NCBI GenBank assembly: GCA_026393655.1
Contig: JAPKZT010000083.1
Coordinates: forward strand, 1-15,870
Length of the DNA stretch: 15,870 nucleotides
DNA from: Actinomycetota bacterium
GTDB taxonomy: Bacteria > Actinomycetota > Acidimicrobiia > Acidimicrobiales > Ilumatobacteraceae
Direction of reading: 5' to 3'
Shown here: in pieces, positions 6,185-13,184 of the stretch
Position numbering within the stretch: the stretch's first letter is position 1
How the letters are laid out: each line of letters starts with the position of its first letter
The notes under the pieces: generated by a model
What the model was told of the DNA's origin: nothing
The model's database searches: none
The model's input: only the letters and a program-made list of their open reading frames with translations
Program-made: the position numbers and the translations under genes

Positions 6185-8413
6185 AAGCGGCGCCCAAGCC
6201 AGCGCTAAATGTTTCGTACCATGTTTTGCAAATTCAATTGCTGCTTCTGTTGTCTCACCAGAACCGCGAATGTTGATAATCACACCTTCACCAAAAGATG
6301 GGTGTTCAACATCGTCGCCGACTTTTAGGCCGGCATTCGCACCGACCATATCTTGCGCTGTGCCACTGTCGCGACGATATTTCGGAATCGTTGCTCGTGT
6401 CCATTCAATTTTTTGGCCAGTGCTCTGATCTGCGCTCGGACGAAAACCGCCTCGGCCTTCATCGGCGCCAGAGTCGATACTGCCTTCGCGTTGCAACAAC
6501 TCACTTGGTATCTCATCTAGAAACCGCGACGGCGGGTTGTATTGCTTTGAGCCATACAAGTTGCGGCTCCAGGCGTGCGACAAAAACAATTTCTCTTTTG
6601 CGCGAGTAATGCCGACATACGCCAAACGACGCTCTTCTTCGAGTTCGACTTGATCGGTAAGCGCACGACTATGCGGAAATATTCCTTCTTCTAAACCAAC
6701 AATGAAGACAACAGGAAACTCAAGACCTTTCGCAGCGTGCAACGTCATCAAAGTCACGTGATTGTCAGAATCAATTTGATCAGTGTCAGCGACGAGTGCA
6801 ACTTGTTCTAAAAATTCATCGACTTGTGTGAACTCGCTGGCACTACCAATAAGTTCAGATAAGTTTTCGTGCCGACCTGCAGACTCAACGGTGTCTTCGG
6901 CTTCAAGTTCTTTGAAATAACCGCTGGCTTCGAGCGCGTGACGCAAAACAGGCCCCGGCCCTTGGCCAAGTCGCGATTCGAGATCATCGATTAACGCAAT
7001 AAACGCAGCGATGCCTTTTGCGCCAGCACCACCAACACCGGCCTCAGTTGCACGACGCAACGCCAATGCAAAAGAAATTTGTTGACTTGCGGCGAAAGCA
7101 TCAATGCGGTCGACTGTTGTGTCGCCAATGCCGCGCTTGGGCACATTTAAAACGCGCTTCAGGCTGACTTCGTCGAGTGGGTTGGCCGCGCAACGAATAT
7201 ATGCGAGGGCATCTTTGACTTCGCGTCGGTCATAGAACCGCGTACCGCCAATAACTTTGTACGGCACACCAGACTGCATAAAACTCTCTTCAAGCACACG
7301 GCTCTGCGCATTGGTGCGATAAAACACAGCCATCTCACGCCACTGGCGCGCGTCAGACTCGTGCATTTGTTTAAGTTGCGAAACAGTCCAGTTTGCTTCG
7401 TGATATTCATCGTCGGCGTAAAAACGCACGACGCGGTCGCCTTTGCCAAGTTCTGTCCAGAGTTCTTTGGGTTTACGCTCGGCGTTATTGGTTATCACCG
7501 CGTTAGCGGCATCTAAAATTGTTTGCGTGCTGCGATAATTTTGCGCCAATACAACAACGGTCACTTCAGGAAACGCCGTTTCAAACTGCAAGATGTTTCT
7601 AAAATCGGCACCGCGAAAGCGATAAACAGATTGGTCTGTATCGCCCACAACGCAGACATTGTGTTGCGCGCTGGCATCATCAGCAGATGCCAGCCTGAGC
7701 ACGATTTCATTTTGCGCCATATTCGTATCTTGATATTCGTCAATCAAAATATGTTCAAAGCGTTGTTGATATTGCGCCAGAACATCTTTGTGTTGACGAA
7801 ACAACTGCACCGTGTTGAATAACAAATCATCAAAATCCATTGCGCCGGCCTTGATTAAGCGATTTTGGTATTCGCGATAAACCTCGGCGTATTTTGTATC
7901 GAATACATTTTCGGCTTGCGTGGCAGCATCGTAGGGCGACAGCAATTCGTTTTTCCATAGGCTGATTCGCGCCTGCACACCGCGCGCCGGAAATCGCTTT
8001 GCATCAAGCCCAAGGTCGCGAATCACATAGCCGATTAATCTTTTTGAATCTGATTGATCGTAAATTGAGAAAGTTTTCGGAAACCCAATCTGCTCAGCCT
8101 GCATTCGCAAAATTCGCACACACGCAGCGTGAAAAGTGCTGACCCACATTCGTTCGGCGACTCTTCCGACTAGTGCTTCGACTCGCTCACGCATCTCACC
8201 GGCTGCCTTGTTGGTAAACGTGATCGCCAAAATTCGCATCGGGTGCGTGCCTTGGCTGATCAGATGCGCCACGCGGTGCGTTAACACACGCGTTTTACCC
8301 GAACCTGCGCCCGCAATCACCAATAACGGCCCGCTCGGGTGCAACACGGCGTCTTGTTGATCTGGGTTCAACGACGCGATGTCTAGAGAAATGTTGGGTT
8401 TATGCTCTGTCAC
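6170..8413 (-). CDS. pcrA: ATP-dependent DNA helicase PcrA/UvrD family
   Basis: Superfamily 1A 3'-5' DNA helicase acting in nucleotide-excision repair, replication restart and removal of proteins from DNA. All motifs are present in order: Walker A AGAGSGKT (34-41), Ia ITFTNKAAGEM (64-74), Walker B DEYQDT (225-230), III GDTDQSVYRFRGAD (257-270), IV QNYRST (291-296), V TLHAAKGLEFPVVF and VI RRLAYVGITRAKEKLF. The last 60 residues (VGDDVEHPSFGEGVI...APLKKI) match the C-terminal Tudor-like module of PcrA that contacts RNA polymerase, which favours PcrA over Rep or RecB. Length 747 is normal for the family. The start is GTG at 8413; AGGGG lies only 2 nt before it, so the exact start is less certain. 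It is divergent from yaaA, 66 bp away. Confidence 0.94.
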   Translation of the reverse strand: MTEHKPNISLDIASLNPDQQDAVLHPSGPLLVIAGAGSGKTRVLTHRVAHLISQGTHPMRILAITFTNKAAGEMRERVEALVGRVAERMWVSTFHAACVRILRMQAEQIGFPKTFSIYDQSDSKRLIGYVIRDLGLDAKRFPARGVQARISLWKNELLSPYDAATQAENVFDTKYAEVYREYQNRLIKAGAMDFDDLLFNTVQLFRQHKDVLAQYQQRFEHILIDEYQDTNMAQNEIVLRLASADDASAQHNVCVVGDTDQSVYRFRGADFRNILQFETAFPEVTVVVLAQNYRSTQTILDAANAVITNNAERKPKELWTELGKGDRVVRFYADDEYHEANWTVSQLKQMHESDARQWREMAVFYRTNAQSRVLEESFMQSGVPYKVIGGTRFYDRREVKDALAYIRCAANPLDEVSLKRVLNVPKRGIGDTTVDRIDAFAASQQISFALALRRATEAGVGGAGAKGIAAFIALIDDLESRLGQGPGPVLRHALEASGYFKELEAEDTVESAGRHENLSELIGSASEFTQVDEFLEQVALVADTDQIDSDNHVTLMTLHAAKGLEFPVVFIVGLEEGIFPHSRALTDQVELEEERRLAYVGITRAKEKLFLSHAWSRNLYGSKQYNPPSRFLDEIPSELLQREGSIDSGADEGRGGFRPSADQSTGQKIEWTRATIPKYRRDSGTAQDMVGANAGLKVGDDVEHPSFGEGVIINIRGSGETTEAAIEFAKHGTKHLALAWAPLKKIN

Positions 8414-8416
8414 TAC

Positions 8417-8437
8417 CCCTGCAGACTAGAGGCAGGG
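8417..8437. promoter_or_regulatory. Short dyad in the pcrA-yaaA divergent gap
   Basis: CCCTGC (8417-8422) and GCAGGG (8432-8437) form an inverted repeat with a 9-nt spacer, just upstream of the pcrA GTG. It could be an operator or a leader hairpin. It does not match the actinobacterial LexA box. No confident -35/-10 pair was found in this 66-bp gap. Confidence 0.2.
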
Positions 8438-8479
8438 TATGCGCTTATTGCGCCGCATATTCAAGCAGAATCGTGAGTC

Positions 8480-9217
8480 GTGACTAGTAACAACAAACTT
8501 TTTATTTTGTTACCGCCCTCCGAAGGCAAAGCCCCATCAGGTGCTACCAGCACGAAATTTAAAGAGACAGACGGCAAATTTGGTAAGTCATTAGCAAAAC
8601 AACGTGCTGAGATTATTTCTGCTTTACGGATACAAAACGGTGGCTCGCAGAAACTACTAGGCGTGTCTGGCACACATCTGTTGAGAGCACAGCAGGCGAA
8701 TCTTGCGTTGCGCGGTGCAAAAACTCTGCCGGCTCGTGAGCGATACACCGGCGTCGTGTGGGATCACTTAGATCTTGCGTCGTTAACGAGCGCACAACAA
8801 AAATTTGCAGATGCGAACATCATTATTGTTTCTGGGTTGCTTGGCTTAGTTTGCGCTGGCGATGCAATACCCGACTATCGTCTAAAAATTGGCGCGTCAC
8901 TTGCACCAATGGGCAAACTTTCAACTTGGTGGCGCGAAACAATTTCGCTGACGTTAAATAAATACTGTGCAGGCGCGGTGGTAATTGATTTGTTGCCTCA
9001 AGAACACTCGGCTGCATTCGTGCCAAATGAGAAACTTCTCAACGAATATTTCAGAATTGACCTGGCAACAAAATCAGGCACAGCAGGCGGACACGACGCA
9101 AAGGCAGCCAAAGGTCGACTAGCGCGTCACTTAGTTACGAATCACAGCAATCCAGTTGCGGCATTGAAAACTTTCAAAGACCCAAAATTTAAGGTGCGGG
9201 TTTTAAAAAAGTTTTAG
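8480..9217 (+). CDS. yaaA: YaaA family peroxide stress protein
   Basis: YaaA (DUF328) family; in E. coli the protein limits intracellular free iron and DNA damage during hydrogen peroxide stress. The 245-residue product carries the actinobacterial N-terminal motif LLPPSEGK (10-17), the conserved GVSGTHLL, SGLLGL (118-123) followed by PDYRLKIG (131-138), and the C-terminal block with HDAKAAKGRLAR. The only usable start is GTG at 8480, because a TGA lies in frame two codons upstream and no other start codon precedes the conserved motif except a TTG. No clear Shine-Dalgarno is seen. Its 3' end overlaps the convergent hydrolase gene by 15 bp. Confidence 0.9.
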   Translation: MTSNNKLFILLPPSEGKAPSGATSTKFKETDGKFGKSLAKQRAEIISALRIQNGGSQKLLGVSGTHLLRAQQANLALRGAKTLPARERYTGVVWDHLDLASLTSAQQKFADANIIIVSGLLGLVCAGDAIPDYRLKIGASLAPMGKLSTWWRETISLTLNKYCAGAVVIDLLPQEHSAAFVPNEKLLNEYFRIDLATKSGTAGGHDAKAAKGRLARHLVTNHSNPVAALKTFKDPKFKVRVLKKF

Positions 9218-9931
9218 TTTTAAAAACTCGATTACACGCTGCACACCGAGTTCTTTGTGTTGTTCAGTGAGCACTGAATGATCTGATTTTTTTGTTGATT
9301 CAAACTCAACCGCGATAAATGCATCACCAAGCAATTTATGTAACTCAGCAAACCGCGTGCCAACACGTTTGTCGCCAGTAAAGCGCAGACCGAGTACTTG
9401 GCAGCCCTCGCTGGCGCGTTGTGCAACTCGCGTTGCGTCTTGAGGCGAAAGACCCAAATCAGCCGAGCGCTTGACACTAACCGCAAACGGCAGTGACGGT
9501 TGTGAGAGCACGGGCGCGACAACGATGTCATCAACCATCATCCCGAGAGCAAAACCACCGCTAAAACACATACCGATTGCACCGACGCCTTTGCCACCAA
9601 GTTCGTCGTGAAGTTGTTTGGCTAGTGCCCGCAACCAAGATACAACTGGCGAAGTTTGGCCTACAGCCATTGTCGTGAACTCTCTTGAGATACAAACTTT
9701 CAACATCGACGACGCCATATATTTACCACTCGGTGCCACACCAGTTGTACCAACAAGTAATGGCATCACAACTGTAAACCCAGCGTCAACAACTTCGTTC
9801 GCGAATTTTTCAACTGCTGGTGTGATACCAGGTATTTCGTGAACGATAATTACAGCGGGTCCGTTGCCTTTGCGAAAAGTTTCATGAGTCACACCAACGT
9901 GCGAAAACTTTGAGCGCGACCAACCGAACAT
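9203..9931 (-). CDS. Dienelactone hydrolase family protein
   Basis: Alpha/beta-hydrolase of the dienelactone hydrolase family. The 242-residue sequence shows the cysteine nucleophile C122 in GMCFSGG, the residue E32 in VHEIPG that gates the cysteine, and D187 (RFTGDKRV) with H218 (KSDHSV) completing the triad. No signal peptide is seen, so it is cytoplasmic. True dienelactone activity in chloroaromatic breakdown cannot be claimed; many family members are general carboxylesterases. The ATG at 9931 has no Shine-Dalgarno and lies 18 bp after the nlpC stop, which suggests co-transcription. The 3' end overlaps yaaA by 15 bp in convergent orientation. Confidence 0.9.
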   Translation of the reverse strand: MFGWSRSKFSHVGVTHETFRKGNGPAVIIVHEIPGITPAVEKFANEVVDAGFTVVMPLLVGTTGVAPSGKYMASSMLKVCISREFTTMAVGQTSPVVSWLRALAKQLHDELGGKGVGAIGMCFSGGFALGMMVDDIVVAPVLSQPSLPFAVSVKRSADLGLSPQDATRVAQRASEGCQVLGLRFTGDKRVGTRFAELHKLLGDAFIAVEFESTKKSDHSVLTEQHKELGVQRVIEFLKLKLF

Positions 9932-9949
9932 TATTTAATAATTAACTAT

Positions 9950-11065
9950 TTACTTGGGCCGGCCGACGCCAGTCACACTTCCCCAACTAATCGCATAAAC
10001 TTTTACAACATCGCCAGTTCGTGGTGACGCAACTGCTTGTCCGCCGCCAAGATACATTGCGACGTGGCTGACTGGGTTGTGCGTAAAAATCAAGTCGCCC
10101 GGCTGCGCCGAAGAAGTTGGAACACGCGTTAATCCGTCATATTGCGAGCGCGACGAGCGCGGAATACTCACGCCGGCCTTACTCCACGCATAGGCCATCA
10201 ATCCAGAACAATCAAACGCTTCACCAGGCGAAAGCGCACCATATTGATACCGCACACCAAGTTGCGACAATGCTGCTTTAACTGCAATGCCAGCCGACGA
10301 CGACGGCGCAGGCACATTCGAGATTTTTATTTTTGAAAACGATGCAGCAATTCGTGCTGCCTCTTCAAGTGCTGCTGCCGCGCGTTTACTTTGTTCACCA
10401 CGCAACAAATCACCTAAGTCTCGCAAGGCTTCTTGCTCACGCGCCGTGTATGCGTTTTCGCTCGCCTTGGCTGCGGCTAATCGTTTCTTTGCATAATCGG
10501 CAATGCCACCAGAGCGAGTCCGTTGACTTTCAAGTTGTTTGCGTTCGCGGGCAATATCTTCGATCGTTCCTTGCAATGCGTCGAGTCCATTGACACCAGT
10601 GTTAAGTGCAACCGAAGTTAAATAAGATTTACGCACTGCGTCAGACAAAGTGCCAGTTGAACTCAGAATGCTGGCCAAACTATTCGAAATTGAACTGCCG
10701 ACGAAGGTTTTTAACGCGACATTTTGCAGTTGAGCCTGCATCGTCCCAAGTTCAAGTTCTTTAGCTTTGATTCGGCCCTCGGTGGCTGCGATTTCTTTAT
10801 CAAGTTCGAGGCCGTCGTTAACCGCTCCGGCATAATCTTCGGCCAAATTATCCATTGCTTCGGCGAGTCGGTCAAGTTCATCGAGGATCGCATTGACTTC
10901 ACGCTGTTTATCATCGGAGGTCTGTGGCAGTCTCGCGCTAGACGGCTCGTAGTTGGCAGCCTGAGCCGCGGCAGGGGCTAACCCCGTAACCAGCGAAATG
11001 CAACAGATGGCACCAATTAAAGGTGACACCGTCCTACGAAAACGCCCAATGGCGTTGCGGGTCAT
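9950..11065 (-). CDS. Secreted coiled-coil NlpC/P60 peptidoglycan hydrolase (RipA-like)
   Basis: Predicted secreted D,L-endopeptidase that cuts peptidoglycan stem peptides, probably at division or growth sites. Residues 1-36 are a signal peptide ending AAAQA, with basic residues before the hydrophobic core. Residues 50-240 are helical and charged, in a coiled-coil pattern. The NlpC/P60 domain occupies about 258-371, with C286 in FDCSGL and H334 in VSHVAMYLG. The third polar residue of the triad, usually Glu or His about 12 residues after the His, aligns with A346, so the triad may be incomplete. Length 371 and domain order match RipA-like division hydrolases. The ATG at 11065 is preceded by GGGTGA with 3 nt spacing, and an 11-bp inverted repeat lies just upstream. 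Confidence 0.93.
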   Translation of the reverse strand: MTRNAIGRFRRTVSPLIGAICCISLVTGLAPAAAQAANYEPSSARLPQTSDDKQREVNAILDELDRLAEAMDNLAEDYAGAVNDGLELDKEIAATEGRIKAKELELGTMQAQLQNVALKTFVGSSISNSLASILSSTGTLSDAVRKSYLTSVALNTGVNGLDALQGTIEDIARERKQLESQRTRSGGIADYAKKRLAAAKASENAYTAREQEALRDLGDLLRGEQSKRAAAALEEAARIAASFSKIKISNVPAPSSSAGIAVKAALSQLGVRYQYGALSPGEAFDCSGLMAYAWSKAGVSIPRSSRSQYDGLTRVPTSSAQPGDLIFTHNPVSHVAMYLGGGQAVASPRTGDVVKVYAISWGSVTGVGRPK

Positions 11066-11182
11066 GATTCACCCAGTCTAACGGTTTTGCTAAACCGCTA
11101 GAACCATAAGAAAATGTGACACCAGACCGCTAAATCAGACGCCAAACCAGACAGTATTTACAGTTCTGATTTGAGATCTTGC
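11066..11182. other. 117-bp gap between nlpC start and the surface-protein stop
   Basis: Besides the inverted repeat at 11077-11102, I see no ORF, no T-tract terminator for the surface gene and no convincing -35/-10 pair. It should contain the promoter of the NlpC/P60 gene. Confidence 0.5.
11077..11102 (-). promoter_or_regulatory. 11-bp inverted repeat upstream of the NlpC/P60 gene
   Basis: Arms 11077-11087 and 11092-11102 with a 4-nt loop are complementary except at one position, which becomes a G-U pair in minus-strand RNA. The RNA stem would be 11 bp and ends 2 nt before the GGGTGA ribosome site of the gene starting at 11065. No U-tract follows, so a leader hairpin or an operator is more likely than a terminator. 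Confidence 0.5.
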
Positions 11183-12562
11183 TTATCCATAAGCTCTAAT
11201 TCTCACTAGACCTGCTGGTTGAGTCTTGGTACGGTCCCAACTCATTTGACCACTATCGAACCATTGTCTCCAAGCCCTATTTGTATAGGCCTGGCTTGTC
11301 CCGTCTGTTCCACCAGCCCACGAAGATGCAGGTCCAGGCGGAGCAGCGGTCGGTGAGGCGTCAACTTGAGAAGAAGTGAAATACTCTCCAGCCGTGCCTG
11401 ATGGCCACCCAACAGATGCTCTGTTTCTGAAAAGTTCATTCAATTCATCTCTTGATGGTATAAACCAATTGGTGTCAGAACCTAAAAGGCTGAGTAAGTT
11501 CAAACTGTTGTTGCACGCCGCTCTCATTAACGCAGTATTGTTTGCGCCTGCACCAATGCCTGTGCCCGTGCCCGCGACGGATGTCGAAACGCTGCACCAG
11601 TCTTGGGCAACTCCACTTACGTTCTCCCACTCTAAATACCTACAGGTTGGGGTGCATGCTGAGCCTGGCGATGCAAAGGGGGTCGTCGCAATATAGAACA
11701 CGACCGATGTACCACCTGAAATTCCTGCTGCTCCGATAGTTGGTGTTGGGATAGTTACTGCAATGAAGTTCGTCGTCCCGGGTGTTGTAATTGTCAAAGT
11801 CGTCTGAGCATTAGGAGTCGTTGCCGTATCAGTCATTGAAAATGTAGCAGCTGCTGTCAAACTTGCGTTGACTGTCGCGCCACCAGTGGTTGCCGTTGTG
11901 GTTGCTGTGATTGTACAAGTTGTGGTATTCGTCTGAACAATCGCAATTGACGTGATGTTCGAGAAAGTAAAATCGGTGCCATTGGTCGTAGATAAAGTTG
12001 CGCAGTTAATCTGCTCATTACCAGTCACAGTGAAAGTTGGTGAGCCGACAACTGCTGTTGCAGCCGAGCGAGCCAAAGTTACTGTCGGTGGTGTCGTATC
12101 AGTTGCCGTCACGGTGATTGACTGCGGCGAACCCGGTAAAAGCGTTTGAGCATTGCCAGCCGTGTCGGTCATTGAAAAACTGGTGGCCCGCGTCAAAGTT
12201 GATGTAACCGCAGCGCCTCCATTGACCGCAGTTGAAGTGGCCGTGATCGTGCAAGTCGTTGTATTAGTTTGCACAATGCCAGTAATCGCTGAAATATTCG
12301 TAAACGTGAAGTCGGTACCAGAGGCAGTTGACAAAGTGGTGCAGTCAATTGCTTCATCACCAGTGACAGTGAAAGTAATCGCTTGCGTGCTCGCAGTTGC
12401 TGCAGAACGCGCAAAAGTCAATGTCGGCGCCGTCGTGTCAACTGTTACAGAAACTGACAATGTCGTCGGCGCAACAGTAGTTTGAGCATTTGGAGTCGTT
12501 GCCGTGTCAGTCATTGAAAATGAGGCTGCGGCAGTCAAAGTTGATGTCACTAGTTTGAGCAT
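11183..12562 (-). CDS. C-terminal part of frameshifted Ig-like repeat surface protein
   Basis: This 459-codon frame is the downstream half of the gene that begins at 14207. From its ATG at 12562 it holds the end of Ig-like repeat 2, all of repeat 3 (from D42, nucleotide 12439) and repeat 4 (from D155, nucleotide 12100). A distinct C-terminal domain follows at about 284-459, with CRYLEW, IGAGANNTALMRAAC, WFIPSRDELNELFRNR, YFTSSQ, WFDSG and a final VRIRAYG. That domain resembles the DUF1566/Lcl-type C-terminal domain. The ATG lies in the second copy of a 73-bp duplication, has no ribosome site or signal peptide, and is unlikely to be a real start. Without an upstream signal sequence this part could not be exported alone. 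Confidence 0.7.
   Translation of the reverse strand: MLKLVTSTLTAAASFSMTDTATTPNAQTTVAPTTLSVSVTVDTTAPTLTFARSAATASTQAITFTVTGDEAIDCTTLSTASGTDFTFTNISAITGIVQTNTTTCTITATSTAVNGGAAVTSTLTRATSFSMTDTAGNAQTLLPGSPQSITVTATDTTPPTVTLARSAATAVVGSPTFTVTGNEQINCATLSTTNGTDFTFSNITSIAIVQTNTTTCTITATTTATTGGATVNASLTAAATFSMTDTATTPNAQTTLTITTPGTTNFIAVTIPTPTIGAAGISGGTSVVFYIATTPFASPGSACTPTCRYLEWENVSGVAQDWCSVSTSVAGTGTGIGAGANNTALMRAACNNSLNLLSLLGSDTNWFIPSRDELNELFRNRASVGWPSGTAGEYFTSSQVDASPTAAPPGPASSWAGGTDGTSQAYTNRAWRQWFDSGQMSWDRTKTQPAGLVRIRAYG
11186..11713 (-). other. Lcl/DUF1566-like C-terminal domain, copy 1
   Basis: The region encodes about 176 residues with ordered motifs CRYLEW, WC, IGAGxxNTxLMRAxC, WxIPSxxEL, TSSQ, WFDSG and VRxxA. 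The same order occurs at the C-terminus of the neighbouring fibronectin-repeat protein (14394-14882). Four cysteines (CTPTC, WC, RAAC) suggest disulfides. The family assignment is from motif style only. Confidence 0.6.
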
Positions 12563-13184
12563 TTGGAGTCGTTGCCGTGTCAGTCATTGAAAATGAGGCT
12601 GCGGCAGTCAAAGTTGATGTCACTGTCGAGCCAGCAGTGCCTGTTGAAGTCGCCGTGATCGTGCAAGTTGTTGTATTTGTCTGCACAACAGCGATAGCAG
12701 AAATATTCGTGAACGTGAAGTCAGTGCCGTTAGTTGTCGACAAAGTTGCACAATTTATTGCCTCATCACCAGTAACAGTGAAAGTAATTGACGCCGAGCC
12801 CGAAGTGGCAGCAGTTCTAGCAAAAGTCAAAGTTGGCGCCGTTGTATCAAGGGCCGTTACCGTCACTGACAGAGTTGTTGTTGCAAGAGTGGTTTGAGCG
12901 TTGCCAGCCGTGTCAGCCATTGAGAAAGTGCTCGCTCGCGCCAAAGTTGATGTCACAGCAGCGCCACCAGGTGTTGCCGTTGAAGTCGCCGTAATCGTAC
13001 AAGTTGTCGTATTTGTCTGCACGACAGAAATAGCAGAAATATTTGTGAACGTGAAATCAGTGCCGTTAGTCGTTGACAAAGTTGAACAATTTATAGCCTC
13101 GTCGCCCGTAACCGTGAAAGTAATTGCTTGGGTGCTTGATGTTGCTGAAGCGCGCGCGAAAGTTAAAGTTGGCGCCGTCGTATC
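11765..13184 (-). repeat. Four tandem Ig-like repeats (112-113 codons each)
   Basis: Repeat starts, marked by the DTTAPTLTFAR or DTTPPTVTLAR motif, lie at 13184, 12848, 12439 and 12100. Spacings are 336, 409 and 339 bp. Each repeat contains FTVTGDE, the I(N/D)C cysteine, GTDFTF, NTTTCTITAT with a second cysteine, and FSM(T/A)DTA, so each probably folds as a beta-sandwich with one internal disulfide. The 409-bp spacing of repeat 2 equals 336 plus the 73-bp duplication. Confidence 0.85.
12478..12623. repeat. Exact 73-bp tandem duplication causing a frameshift
   Basis: Positions 12478-12550 and 12551-12623 are identical, base for base. As 73 is 24 codons plus one base, the second copy shifts the frame. 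Translation from 14207 enters copy 12478-12550 in the wrong frame and stops at a TGA (12507-12509). Removing one copy joins both halves into one frame of 2952 bp (983 residues plus stop). The junction has only 1 bp of ambiguity. Confidence 0.95.

Noticed and set aside
8414..8479. SOS (LexA) operator and a TTGAAT/CATACC promoter in the pcrA-yaaA gap
   Set aside because: No TCGAAC-N4-GTTCGA-like site is present. The promoter match at a 17-nt spacing has too poor a -10 to report.
11066..11182. c-di-AMP (ydaO-type) riboswitch before the NlpC/P60 gene
   Set aside because: The region is only 117 bp and shows a single short hairpin, not the larger conserved ydaO core.
12478..12623. Programmed ribosomal frameshift between the two surface-protein frames
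   Set aside because: There is no slippery heptamer or stimulatory structure, and the exact 73-bp duplication fully explains the frame change.
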